Positions 43,006 to 51,188 of a stretch of 64,000 nucleotides of DNA are shown here, one piece after another. How positions within the stretch are numbered: position 1 is the stretch's first letter; the number at the start of each line of letters is the position of its first letter. The DNA comes from an uncultured Eubacteriales bacterium. Its GTDB lineage: Bacteria; Bacillota; Clostridia; Oscillospirales; Acutalibacteraceae. Below the pieces are notes generated by a model. The model worked only from the letters and a program-made list of their open reading frames with translations. It was not told the DNA's origin and did not search any database. Position numbers and translations under genes: made by a program. The stretch spans positions 62,001 through 126,000 of the forward strand of contig CAKSHJ010000002.1 of NCBI GenBank assembly GCA_934457095.1. Direction: 5' to 3'.

Positions 43006-44025
43006 ATGGACAACGAGATTCACTATTTTATCAATTCCAACAGCGCTAAAGGTTTTGTCAGCTTTTTTAAATCCAATTTCGGCCCGCTAGAGCAAATGAT
43101 CAAGCTGGACAACTACCCTACGGCGGTTGTGCAGAGCATTATAGAAAAAGCCGGTGTAATTGCTTGCGAAAAGGGCTATCGGCAGGAGATTATTCACAGC
43201 TGTATTGACAACAGCGTGGAGGGTATGATTTTGCCGCAGTTGAAAACCGGCTTGCTGAATATACCGGTGTATATTGACTATGGGTATTCGGTTTATAAAT
43301 TGATGGAGAATGAAACGGTACGCCAAATGCAGCAGGCGCTTTCTCAGGCGCACGGCTATTTGAAAAAAGCGCTTGCCATTCACGATGAGTGGGAGAAAAT
43401 TTACATTGCCAACATGAATTTTGCCAAAATGAATCAATTGACCTCCGAGGTGATCTTAAAGCTGCTGGGCGGACATACCCAAAATAAAAAAGGCAGCAGT
43501 GTGAATCGTTTCTTTGGTGCGTCCACGGCGGACGGACCGGTGGATTATATAGAAAGCGTGACACAAACTGTTGGAAAACGCTACTTTATTAAGGGCAGAC
43601 CCGGTACGGGCAAGTCTACTTTTTTAAAGAAAATTGCAGAGCGCGCGGTGACCAACGGCTATCATACGGAAATTTACCACTGTGCGTTTGACCCATCGAG
43701 CTTGGATTTGATTGTGATACGCGACTTGGATTTATGCCTGTTTGACAGTACGGCTCCGCACGAGCATTTTCCCAGCAGAGACAACGATGAGGTGATTGAC
43801 ATTTACAGTCAGGTAGTCAAGGCGAACACCGACGAAAGTCACCGAGAAGAAATTACGCGGGTACAAAGCGCCTACAAAGAACAGGTTGCTCATGCGGCGG
43901 AATGTTTACAGCGGGCCAATGCTTGTAATCAGAGGCATCAGGCGGCGCTTACGGAGCAGATTGACAGTGCAAAATGTAAGCGTGCGGTGAACCGTGCAGT
44001 CATGAAATTGCTGAAAATTAAGTAA
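43006..44025 (+). CDS. Tandem P-loop protein (PRK06851-like) with one intact P-loop
   Basis: 339 residues in two related halves. The C-terminal half (about residues 165-280) has Walker A GRPGTGKST at residue 197, HCAFDPSSLDLIVI and STAPHEHFP, matching the second domain of a Firmicutes ATPase family. The N-terminal half has the matching frame (SAKGFVSFF, then HSCIDNSVEGMILPQL) but KLDNYPTAVVQ stands where the first P-loop should be, so this half has probably lost ATP binding. The function of the family is unknown. The start at 43006 follows AGGAG. The C-terminus (300-339) is Lys/Arg/Gln-rich and helical. Confidence 0.75.
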   Translation: MDNEIHYFINSNSAKGFVSFFKSNFGPLEQMIKLDNYPTAVVQSIIEKAGVIACEKGYRQEIIHSCIDNSVEGMILPQLKTGLLNIPVYIDYGYSVYKLMENETVRQMQQALSQAHGYLKKALAIHDEWEKIYIANMNFAKMNQLTSEVILKLLGGHTQNKKGSSVNRFFGASTADGPVDYIESVTQTVGKRYFIKGRPGTGKSTFLKKIAERAVTNGYHTEIYHCAFDPSSLDLIVIRDLDLCLFDSTAPHEHFPSRDNDEVIDIYSQVVKANTDESHREEITRVQSAYKEQVAHAAECLQRANACNQRHQAALTEQIDSAKCKRAVNRAVMKLLKIK

Positions 44026-44289
44026 ATATCCTACATATAAAGCTTCTTTTTTGAGTTGATTTTATTAAAAGATACGAAGATTTCTTTTGTGCAATTTATA
44101 TAAATTTTGTAGGGTTTCAAAGAAATTGCGCGATTACGCTGTTTTTGTATATTTTGAGATTTTTATTATGCTTTAAGCCGAAAAATAGTGAGAAAAGCCT
44201 GATTTTCTTAATGCAATATTCATAATTTACAAGAAAATATAAAAATTTTTATGCGTTTATACCATTTGTGGTTTTTTAATGAAAAAAAG
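44026..44289 (+). other. AT-rich non-coding gap before the urease promoter
   Basis: I see no gene here on either strand. A/T runs near the right end (44225-44285) could act as an UP element for the urease promoter; otherwise nothing. Confidence 0.6.
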
Positions 44290-44318
44290 TTGACATTAAG
44301 CGAAAACGGGTGTACAAT
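44290..44318 (+). promoter_or_regulatory. Promoter of the urease operon
   Basis: TTGACA (44290-44295) and TACAAT (44313-44318) with a perfect 17-bp spacer. About 115 bases of leader follow before ureA. Confidence 0.82.
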
Positions 44319-44350
44319 ATGGTCATAGCTTAACAGCTCTATCAATCAGT

Positions 44351-44400
44351 AAACAAATACATTCTGCAAAAATTTACATATTTTTTGGAATGTTTGTTTT
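44351..44400 (+). promoter_or_regulatory. AT-rich hairpin in the urease leader
   Basis: AAACAAA-ta-CATTC (44351-44364) can pair with GAATGTTTGTTT (44388-44399) with a 2-nt bulge, followed by a U-rich stretch. A weak attenuator is possible, but the stem is A-U rich and may not matter. Confidence 0.3.
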
Positions 44401-44437
44401 GTTTAAATTTTTCGACAGAAACAGGAGGTTATCAAAA

Positions 44438-44740
44438 ATGAAACTAACACCAAGAGAACTCGAAAAGTTGCAAATGCACTGCATTGGCAAGCTGGCTGAA
44501 GAAAGAAAGGCAAGAGGCGTAAAACTCAACTATGTTGAAACCATCGGCTATCTTTGTGCACAGCTGCACGAACTTGCAAGAGACGGCAAAACTGTTGTTG
44601 AGCTCATGCAATTGGGCACCAAAATGCTCACCAAAGCAGACGTTATGGACGGTGTGCCGGAGATGATTCACGATGTTCAAATTGAGGCTACTTTCCCGGA
44701 CGGCACCAAACTTGTAACTGTACACAATCCGGTTCAATAA
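44438..44740 (+). CDS. ureA: Urease gamma subunit
   Basis: The smallest structural subunit of the nickel urease that hydrolyses urea to ammonia and CO2. 100 residues starting MKLTPRELEKLQ, with VKLNYVETIGYLCAQLHELARDGKTV and the C-terminal FPDGTKLVTVHNPV, all standard. ACAGGAGG precedes the ATG. It is the first gene of ureABC-EFG-D. Codons are more biased than in the flanking genes, suggesting high expression. Confidence 0.97.
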   Translation: MKLTPRELEKLQMHCIGKLAEERKARGVKLNYVETIGYLCAQLHELARDGKTVVELMQLGTKMLTKADVMDGVPEMIHDVQIEATFPDGTKLVTVHNPVQ

Positions 44741-44765
44741 TTTTTAAAGAGAGGGGATCAGAAAC

Positions 44766-45128
44766 ATGCATATCGGAGAAGTTATTGTATTAGAGAGAGA
44801 AATCGAGCTTAATGCAAACAGAAAATCCATTCAACTGAAAGTTGTTCATAAGGGTGATAGACCGGTTCAGGTAGGCTCTCATTACCATTTCTTTGAGGTA
44901 AACAAAATGCTTCAGTTTGACAGAGCTGCTGCATTTGGTTATCGCTTGGATGTTCCTTCCGGCAACGCTGTAAGATTTGAACCCGGCGAGGAAAAGGTTG
45001 TTACTTTGGTAGAATTGGGCGGCAACAAACGCGTGTTTGGTTTGAACAACCTGACAAACGACCAAGCTGTGCCTGCAAACTTGGAAAAAGCAATGGTAAA
45101 CGCAAAACTGAAGGGCTTTATAAAATAA
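44766..45128 (+). CDS. ureB: Urease beta subunit
   Basis: The second structural subunit. 120 residues with GDRPVQVGSHYHFFEVN near residue 33 and LDVPSGNAVRFEPGEEK, the core of the family. It is separate from ureA and ureC, as in most bacteria other than Helicobacter. Spacing of 25 and 30 bp to its neighbours. Confidence 0.97.
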   Translation: MHIGEVIVLEREIELNANRKSIQLKVVHKGDRPVQVGSHYHFFEVNKMLQFDRAAAFGYRLDVPSGNAVRFEPGEEKVVTLVELGGNKRVFGLNNLTNDQAVPANLEKAMVNAKLKGFIK

Positions 45129-45158
45129 TTTAATTTATTTTAAGGAGGTAATGAGATC

Positions 45159-46871
45159 ATGAAAATTTCTGGACAACAATACTCGATGATGTACGGTCCA
45201 ACCGTTGGAGATAAGGTAAGACTGGCTGATACGGATCTTATCGTTGAGGTAGAGAGAGATTACACCACATTTGGTGATGAGTGCAAATTCGGCGGTGGCA
45301 AAACCCTGCGCGACGGTATGGGACAATCCGTTGAGGTGACAAGCGCAACTGGCGAGCTGGATTTGGTTTTGACCAACGCTTTGGTTATTGACTACACTGG
45401 TATTTTTAAAGCTGATATCGGTATCAAAGACGGCGTTATCGCAGGTATCGGTAAAGCAGGTAACCCCTCTATTATGGATGGCGTTACTCCGGGCATGGTT
45501 GTTGGTGCAGGTACAGAGGCTCTTGCAACAGAGGGCTTGATTGTAACTGCCGGCGGTATTGATACCCACATTCACTTCATTTGCCCGCAGCAAGTTGATA
45601 CTTCCTTGTTCAGTGGTATCACAACTATGGCCGGTGGCGGTACTGGTCCGAACGATGGTACAAATGCTACCACATGTACTCCTGGCCCATGGAACTTGGC
45701 GATGATGCTCAAAGCTTCCGAAGAATATCCGATGAATATCCTGCTTTACGGTAAGGGTAACTGCTCTTTGCCGGGCGCTTTGGAAGAACAAATTGAAGCA
45801 GGTGCTGCTGGTCTTAAATTGCATGAGGACTGGGGCTCCACTCCTGCCGCAATTGACTGCTGCTTGACCGTAGCTGACAAATACGACATTCAGGTTGCAA
45901 TCCACACAGATACTCTTAACGAGGCTGGCTGTGTGGAGGATACTATGGATGCTATTGCTGGCAGAACCATGCATACCTTCCATACAGAGGGCGCAGGCGG
46001 CGGTCACGCACCTGACATCATCAAGGTTGCAGGTTTCCCGAACATTTTGCCTGCTTCCACAAACCCGACTATGCCTTACACAGTAAATACGCTTGACGAG
46101 CACTTGGATATGTTGATGGTTTGCCACCACTTGGATAACAGAATTCCGGAAGACGTTGCTTTTGCTGATTCCAGAATCCGTCCTGAAACCATCGCAGCTG
46201 AAGACGTTCTGCATGACATGGGTGTATTCTCCATCATGTCTTCCGACTCTCAAGCTATGGGTCGTCCTGCTGAGGTTATTACAAGAACTTGGCAGGCAGC
46301 TCACAAAATGAAAAAACAACGCGGCAAATTGCCTGAGGATTCTGCTGATAACGATAACTTCCGTGTAAAAAGATATGTATCCAAATATACAATTAACCCA
46401 GCTATCGCTCAAGGTATTTCCCATGTTGTAGGTTCTGTTGAGGTTGGTAAATTTGCTGACTTGGTAGTATGGTCTCCGGCATTCTTCGGCGTAAAACCTG
46501 AGATTATCATCAAAGGCGGCGCTGTTATTGCTTCTAGAATGGGCGATGCAAACGCTTCCATTCCGACTGTACAACCGGTTATTTATAAACACATGTTTGG
46601 TGCACACGGCACTGCTAAATATGATACTTGCATCACTTTTGTTTCCAAGGTTTCTATTGAGAACGGTATTCAAGAGAAATTGGGCTTGCAAAAGAGAGTT
46701 GAGGCTGTTTATGGTTGCCGTGATATTGGTAAAAAAGACCTCAAATTCAACGATGCAACTCCTGAGTTGACCGTTGATCCGGAAACATATGTAGTTAAAG
46801 CTGACGGTGTTCTGCTTACCTGCGAGGTTTCCAAAGAGTTGCCGTTGACACAACTGTACTACTTGTTCTAA
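45159..46871 (+). CDS. ureC: Urease alpha subunit (catalytic)
   Basis: It carries the dinickel site. The 570-residue amidohydrolase has the metal histidines in GGIDTHIHFI, the carbamylated lysine K220 in GLKLHEDWG, further histidine ligands in AIHTDTLNE and HTEGAGGGHAPD, the mobile-flap motif VCHHLD and the aspartate ligand in SSDSQAMGR. All catalytic residues are intact. AAGGAGG precedes the ATG. The reverse strand is open nearly end to end because of codon bias and is not a gene. A 235-base gap follows before ureE. Confidence 0.98.
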   Translation: MKISGQQYSMMYGPTVGDKVRLADTDLIVEVERDYTTFGDECKFGGGKTLRDGMGQSVEVTSATGELDLVLTNALVIDYTGIFKADIGIKDGVIAGIGKAGNPSIMDGVTPGMVVGAGTEALATEGLIVTAGGIDTHIHFICPQQVDTSLFSGITTMAGGGTGPNDGTNATTCTPGPWNLAMMLKASEEYPMNILLYGKGNCSLPGALEEQIEAGAAGLKLHEDWGSTPAAIDCCLTVADKYDIQVAIHTDTLNEAGCVEDTMDAIAGRTMHTFHTEGAGGGHAPDIIKVAGFPNILPASTNPTMPYTVNTLDEHLDMLMVCHHLDNRIPEDVAFADSRIRPETIAAEDVLHDMGVFSIMSSDSQAMGRPAEVITRTWQAAHKMKKQRGKLPEDSADNDNFRVKRYVSKYTINPAIAQGISHVVGSVEVGKFADLVVWSPAFFGVKPEIIIKGGAVIASRMGDANASIPTVQPVIYKHMFGAHGTAKYDTCITFVSKVSIENGIQEKLGLQKRVEAVYGCRDIGKKDLKFNDATPELTVDPETYVVKADGVLLTCEVSKELPLTQLYYLF

Positions 46872-46913
46872 TTTTCAATTTTAGAATAAAAAGTATATTA
46901 TAAAGTTTGGTTT

Positions 46914-46990
46914 AGTAGTCGCTGTTCGCACAGGATAGTGACTACTTTCCAAATAATCACAAAATTGCGTACGCTGTAAAAATACGCAGG
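46914..46990 (+). promoter_or_regulatory. Hairpins in the ureC-ureE gap
   Basis: AGTAGTCGCT (46914-46923) pairs with AGTGACTACT (46937-46946), one G-T pair. A second small stem, TGCGTA with TACGCA, follows at about 46967-46989. The U run after the first stem is short, so this could be a partial terminator or an mRNA 3'-end stabiliser that keeps structural subunits in excess over accessory proteins. The rest of the gap (46991-47090) shows nothing that I can name. Confidence 0.5.
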
Positions 46991-47106
46991 AATTTGATTG
47001 ATTTTTTGGGGATAATTATGCCAAGCGCATTTGGTATAGGCTTCTTGATTCTGCGCAATATCTTTGAATAAGGGGAAGTAAACTTCAAATTAGGAGAATT
47101 TTAACT

Positions 47107-47580
47107 ATGTTATGCGAGCAAATTTTGGGTACATTAAGTGATGAGAAATTTCAAAAACTGAAGGTGGATTATGTAGACATTGAATGGCATGAGGCCTTCA
47201 AAAAGCTACATAAAAAGAAAACGCAGGCGGGTCGTGACCTTGGAATTTCATTAGGGAATGATATTTTAACCAGAGGGCTTAATCAAGATGATGTGCTCTA
47301 TGTGGATGGGGATACGGCCATTGCCGTGAATATTCCGCCGTGCGAGGCTTTGGTAATCACTGTGGACGATGATGTGCGCATGGTTGCAAAGATTTGTTAC
47401 GAAATTGGAAATAAACACGCAACCCTGTTTCGGGGTGAAGGCGACTATCAGTTTATTACTCCACTTGATTTGCCAATCAAAGCGCTGATGGAAAAAATAG
47501 GCGTTAAAGTTGAACGCAAAACCGTTAAATTCGACTTTAAAAAGAAAATTTCTTCCTCAATTAACGCACATACGCATTAA
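47107..47580 (+). CDS. ureE: Urease accessory protein UreE (nickel chaperone)
   Basis: It delivers nickel to UreG/urease. The 157-residue protein has an N-terminal peptide-binding domain and the C-terminal metal domain with IGNKHATLF near residue 97, the conserved central histidine. The tail ends in HTH, a very short version of the His-rich tail seen in some UreE. AGGAG is 8 bases before the ATG. Confidence 0.92.
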   Translation: MLCEQILGTLSDEKFQKLKVDYVDIEWHEAFKKLHKKKTQAGRDLGISLGNDILTRGLNQDDVLYVDGDTAIAVNIPPCEALVITVDDDVRMVAKICYEIGNKHATLFRGEGDYQFITPLDLPIKALMEKIGVKVERKTVKFDFKKKISSSINAHTH

Positions 47581-47595
47581 TCAATGAAGTGAAAT

Positions 47596-47644
47596 CCGCC
47601 ATCATTTTTCAGCGACAAAATGATGGCGGTATTTCTTTGTCGCT
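47596..47644 (+). promoter_or_regulatory. Overlapping hairpins / possible pseudoknot between ureE and ureF
   Basis: Two perfect pairings share bases. Stem 1: CCGCCATCATTTT (47596-47608) with AAAATGATGGCGG (47617-47629), 13 bp. Stem 2: AGCGACAAA (47611-47619) with TTTGTCGCT (47636-47644), 9 bp. Stem 2 uses the loop of stem 1 plus three bases of its 3' arm, so they are either alternative structures or a pseudoknot. The element ends 8 bases before the ureF ribosome site. Confidence 0.7.
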
Positions 47645-47667
47645 AAATAACTGCGGAGAGAAAAGTT

Positions 47668-48354
47668 ATGAACGAAAATCAACTATTTATTCTGTTACAG
47701 GTCAATGATGCGCTGTTTCCAATCGGTGGTTATTCCCACTCTTACGGCTTGGAAACCTATATGCAAAAGGGCATTGTAAACAGTGGAGAAACAGCGCTGG
47801 CTTTTATGAAAAGCAGTATTAAAAACAGCTTTTTATATTCCGAACTGCTTCCGGCACGCCTTGCTTATGAATATGCCCAAGCAAATCAGGTAGAAAAAAT
47901 TGCAGAGCTTGAAGAATTGGTTGAGGCAAGCAAATCTCCCATTGAGATTCGTGCAGCGGCGCAAAAATTGGGTTCTCGCTTTGTAAAAACTGTGCTGAGC
48001 ATGCAGGTGCCGTATAGCTCTGAGGTATTTGCGCGTTATGTGGAAGCTGTAAAACAGCCAACCTATGCAATTGCTTACGGTGTATTTTGCGCCGCTGTCG
48101 GCATTGACATGAGACGAGCCATGGAATCCTTCTTATACACCAATACCTCCGGTAAGGTGGTCAGCTGTGTGAAAACGATTCCGCTTAGCCAAACGCAGGG
48201 GCAGCAAATTTTGCAGGAATGCCACGCAACTTTTACTGAGGTTTTGGACCGGTTGGAGTCTCTTACGGAGCGTGAACTTTGCCGTTCCACCCCTGGATTT
48301 GATGTTCGCTGCATGCAGCACGAAACCTTGTATAGCAGACTATATATGTCTTAA
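47668..48354 (+). CDS. ureF: Urease accessory protein UreF
   Basis: An all-helical 228-residue protein that joins UreD and UreG in the activation complex on apo-urease. N-terminal DALFPIGGYSHSYGLETYMQKG is the family signature; QEAL-like helices and the C-terminal PGFDVRCMQHETLYSRLYMS, which docks to UreD/UreG, are present. GGAGAG precedes the ATG. Confidence 0.95.
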   Translation: MNENQLFILLQVNDALFPIGGYSHSYGLETYMQKGIVNSGETALAFMKSSIKNSFLYSELLPARLAYEYAQANQVEKIAELEELVEASKSPIEIRAAAQKLGSRFVKTVLSMQVPYSSEVFARYVEAVKQPTYAIAYGVFCAAVGIDMRRAMESFLYTNTSGKVVSCVKTIPLSQTQGQQILQECHATFTEVLDRLESLTERELCRSTPGFDVRCMQHETLYSRLYMS

Positions 48355-48379
48355 TGGATTTTTAGGAGGAAAATAAACT

Positions 48380-48991
48380 ATGGCTTACAAAAAAATTGGT
48401 GTTGCCGGTCCGGTTGGTTCCGGTAAAACTGCCTTGATTGAGGCTGTTACCCGCGAAATGGCAAAGGATTACAGCATCGGCGTTATTACCAACGATATTT
48501 ACACCAAGGAGGATGCAGAGTTTTTGGCAAAAAACAGCGTTATGCCAAGAGACCGTATCATTGGTGTGGAAACCGGAGGTTGTCCGCATACTGCAATTCG
48601 TGAGGATGCTTCCATGAATTTGGAGGCAGTTGACGAGTTGGTAGAAAAATTTCCGGATATTGAGCTTGTTTTTGTAGAAAGCGGCGGTGATAATCTCTCG
48701 GCAACTTTTAGCCCGGAATTGGTAGATGCTACTATTTTCGTAATTGACGTTGCCGAGGGCGATAAGATTCCGCGTAAGGGCGGTCCCGGTATCACTCGTT
48801 CCGATTTGCTGGTGATTAACAAAATTGAGCTTGCTCCCTATGTAAACGCCAGCTTGGAGGTTATGGAGAGGGACTCTAAAAAAATGAGAGGGGACAAACC
48901 CTTTATTTTTGCTAACGTTAGAAGCCACGACGGTGTGGATGCAATCATCAAATGGATTAAATCCGACGTATTGCTTGAGGACTTAAAATAA
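48380..48991 (+). CDS. ureG: Urease accessory GTPase UreG
   Basis: A SIMIBI GTPase that powers nickel insertion. 203 residues: P-loop GPVGSGKTAL at residue 9, nickel-binding CPH in ETGGCPHTAIREDAS (about residues 68-82), VESGGDNLSATFSPEL and the NKIELA specificity motif near residue 150. AGGAGG precedes the ATG. Confidence 0.97.
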   Translation: MAYKKIGVAGPVGSGKTALIEAVTREMAKDYSIGVITNDIYTKEDAEFLAKNSVMPRDRIIGVETGGCPHTAIREDASMNLEAVDELVEKFPDIELVFVESGGDNLSATFSPELVDATIFVIDVAEGDKIPRKGGPGITRSDLLVINKIELAPYVNASLEVMERDSKKMRGDKPFIFANVRSHDGVDAIIKWIKSDVLLEDLK

Positions 48992-49010
48992 TTCAGGGAG
49001 AATTTGTGAT

Positions 49011-49814
49011 ATGGAAAACACATCAAAAAACAATTACCCCAAAACCTGTGTTTTAAGCGTAACGGCTGATGTAAAAGACGGTCAAAATTATGTCAGTGAT
49101 GTTTATTTCACGTCTCCGTTTAAAATTATGAAGCCGTTTCATATCAATAAGCATTATATGACGGTGATGATGCAAACCGCTTCGGCAGGCATTTTAAAGG
49201 GCGATACGCAGGAGTTGAATTTTAAGGTTTGCGACAACGCAGCTATGGAATTGACGGCGCAGTCCTATGAAAAGCTTCATAAAATGGACGGCGGCAGCGC
49301 ACGCAGAGATTGTACCATTGAGGTGGGAAAAAATGCTTTACTCAAATACAGTCCGCTGCCCACCATTCCGTTTTCGGATTCCGGCTTTGACAGCACCATT
49401 TCCGCCGAGCTTACAGACGATACCTCCAAGCTGATTTTGATGGAGATTTTGACCAGCGGTAGGGTGGCCTATGGCGAAACCTTTGAATATCGGTATTATA
49501 ATTCTTTGATTACCGTGCGCAAGGCGGGTAAGCTGATTTATAATGATAATACGATGTTCAACCCCGCAGAGGGCGAAATGAACAGCATTGGCGTATATGA
49601 GGGCTATACGCATATGGCGAACCTGCTTTTCTTCAATATGCAGGACAAGGCCTCCAACTTGGAGCTGATTCGCGGTATTATTGATGAAACGCCGAATGTG
49701 ACCGGCGGCGCTTCTATTATCCAAAGCGGAGATACCTCAGTTAAATTGCTGGGCTCTACTTCTCAGGAATTGTATAACCTTTGCGAGAAAATTTCCAAAG
49801 CAGTATTAGACTAA
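49011..49814 (+). CDS. ureD: Urease accessory protein UreD (UreH)
   Basis: The scaffold that holds apo-urease and channels nickel with UreF/UreG. 267 residues with the beta-rich family pattern: KIMKPFHIN, then MMQTASAGILKGDTQEL, AQSYEKLHKMDGGSARR, KYSPLPTIPFSDS and GRVAYGETFEYRYY. It lies last in the operon, 19 bp after ureG. No nickel transporter follows. Confidence 0.95.
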   Translation: MENTSKNNYPKTCVLSVTADVKDGQNYVSDVYFTSPFKIMKPFHINKHYMTVMMQTASAGILKGDTQELNFKVCDNAAMELTAQSYEKLHKMDGGSARRDCTIEVGKNALLKYSPLPTIPFSDSGFDSTISAELTDDTSKLILMEILTSGRVAYGETFEYRYYNSLITVRKAGKLIYNDNTMFNPAEGEMNSIGVYEGYTHMANLLFFNMQDKASNLELIRGIIDETPNVTGGASIIQSGDTSVKLLGSTSQELYNLCEKISKAVLD

Positions 49815-49858
49815 AAAACAAAGCAGATACTTGAGAAAGTATCTGCTTTTTGTTTTAT
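49813..49858. terminator. Bidirectional terminator of the urease operon
   Basis: A 12-bp stem AAGCAGATACTT (49821-49832) with AAGTATCTGCTT (49837-49848), loop GAGA, with A and T runs on the two sides. Confidence 0.9.
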
Positions 49859-50457
49859 TAGTATTGCTCAAATAGTTCCCTGAGTAAATCGCGGTTATCC
49901 GTTACGCTGGCAAGTAAAATGCTGTATATCCGCTGCGGATCTTTGTGAAATTTCTCTTTTACCAGACGCGCCTGATATAGGTCCGGTACAAAAATAGTCA
50001 ACGTCATCAGGTTTGTTTCTCCACCGGAAATATGACAGGCAACCTGATATCCCTGCTTTAGCGGCGTAATTTCTACCCGATTTTCGTGTTCGCGCTTGGC
50101 CTTTGCCAGCAAATTGACAGCGGCTGCCACCGCGCGGTCTTTTACAGAAGTTGGTAGTGTGGCATCGAGTTGTTTTGCAATATTGCGGGAAACTTCATTG
50201 CATAAAACACAATCCTGCTTGAGGTCGAACTGATTATAAGAAACTGCGTCTATGGTGCCTTTTTCCACCATTTCGGCAAGCGCGTCCATTACCTCGAAGT
50301 AGTTGGCAAGACCGTTTTCCTGCATAATTTGTATCACATCTTGTTTAGCAAGCGGCGCCTTGATGCCGCATAATAAATAGCAAATCAGCAGGCGTATTTC
50401 ATTTTTTGTGCGCAAGCCGCCCGGCTCGATTCCGCCGGTCAGTGCGTCAAATTCCAT
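49858..50457 (-). CDS. DUF4364 family protein
   Basis: 199 residues, cytoplasmic. The N-terminal 80 residues (LRTKNEIRLLICYLLCGIKAPLAKQDVIQIMQ) look like a winged helix, and FEVMDALAEMVEKGTI a wing; the C-terminal part resembles the DUF4364 pattern common in clostridia. A transcription regulator is possible. The ATG at 50457 follows AGAGGTG at 6 bases; a GTG at 50466 falls inside that site and is rejected. Confidence 0.8.
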   Translation of the reverse strand: MEFDALTGGIEPGGLRTKNEIRLLICYLLCGIKAPLAKQDVIQIMQENGLANYFEVMDALAEMVEKGTIDAVSYNQFDLKQDCVLCNEVSRNIAKQLDATLPTSVKDRAVAAAVNLLAKAKREHENRVEITPLKQGYQVACHISGGETNLMTLTIFVPDLYQARLVKEKFHKDPQRIYSILLASVTDNRDLLRELFEQY

Positions 50458-50508
50458 AGTGTTCACCTCTTTTCTAATATCTTATCATAAATTGCTACGT
50501 ACTTCAAA

Positions 50509-50548
50509 TGAAAAAAAGAGCATACCCAAAAATTGGCGGGTATGCTTA
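50509..50548 (-). terminator. Terminator of the XRE gene at 50.5 kb
   Basis: AGCATACCC (50538-50546 on minus) with GGGTATGCT (50519-50527) and a following U run. The stem begins inside the stop codon. Confidence 0.82.
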
Positions 50549-50974
50549 ACTTTTTTCATTTTTAGAGCTGGAGCGTTGCATGGCGACATCTTGTTCCATT
50601 AGCTTCATGGCAGCGTGTTTGGTTTTCTCAGAGCTGATGCGGTAGAATGCGATTAATTGTTTTTCTTCTGCGGACAAATTATAAATAAAACTGTCGTTGG
50701 AGGTGATGTCTTTATTTCTGGCAGAGAAAAGGGGTGTTTTACTGTCGTGCATTTGATGCATGGTGACCAAATCCTGACCTAAAAGCTCCTCAATGCCCAC
50801 GCCGAATAATTTTGCGAGAATGAAGAGGGTTTCCCAGCTGGGCGAGGTTCTTCCGAGTTCGTAATAGGTGTAGGTGGAACGGTCAATGTTCAAAATTTTA
50901 GCCATATGCTGCTGTGTATAGCCAAAATTCTCTCTCAGCATGCGCAATTTCTGCCCCATTTCAACGCTGAACAA
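50546..50974 (-). CDS. XRE-family transcriptional regulator
   Basis: 142 residues. Residues 5-60 are a Cro/C1-type helix-turn-helix (GYTQQHMAKILNIDRSTYTYYELGRTSPS) ending in the IEELLGQD hinge; the C-terminal 75 residues are charged, with LSAEEKQLIAFYRISSEKTK, a helix pair also seen in other clostridial XRE proteins. I choose TTG 50974 because AGGAGGGG is 4-5 bases upstream; the ATG five codons later is an alternative. Targets are unknown. Confidence 0.82.
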   Translation of the reverse strand: MFSVEMGQKLRMLRENFGYTQQHMAKILNIDRSTYTYYELGRTSPSWETLFILAKLFGVGIEELLGQDLVTMHQMHDSKTPLFSARNKDITSNDSFIYNLSAEEKQLIAFYRISSEKTKHAAMKLMEQDVAMQRSSSKNEKS

Positions 50975-51122
50975 GATACCCCTCCTACTCCAGAAAATTT
51001 TTCCTGCTTCCATTATAAGGCCAGGCTAACGAGCTGTTTGTTTAATGTGACTATTATTCACCGCAAAACGGAAATTACACCTAATTATTCTGTGGGCATA
51101 GAATAATATAACGGCAAACACC

Positions 51123-51151
51123 TTGACGAACTTGCATTCTTGCCGTATAAT
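51123..51151 (+). promoter_or_regulatory. Promoter of apgM
   Basis: TTGACG (51123-51128) and TATAAT (51146-51151), spacer 17 bp. Confidence 0.8.
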
Positions 51152-51188
51152 ACAAGAGAATGACACGAAAATGACAGGGGGAGAGCGG

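Noticed and set aside
45135..46853. Open frame of 572 codons on the minus strand across ureC
   Set aside because: It mirrors ureC almost exactly, has no ribosome site or recognisable domain, and arises from the codon bias of ureC.
46872..47106. Nickel/cobalt riboswitch in the ureC-ureE gap
   Set aside because: The conserved purine-rich junction motifs of the NiCo class are not visible; only simple hairpins are.
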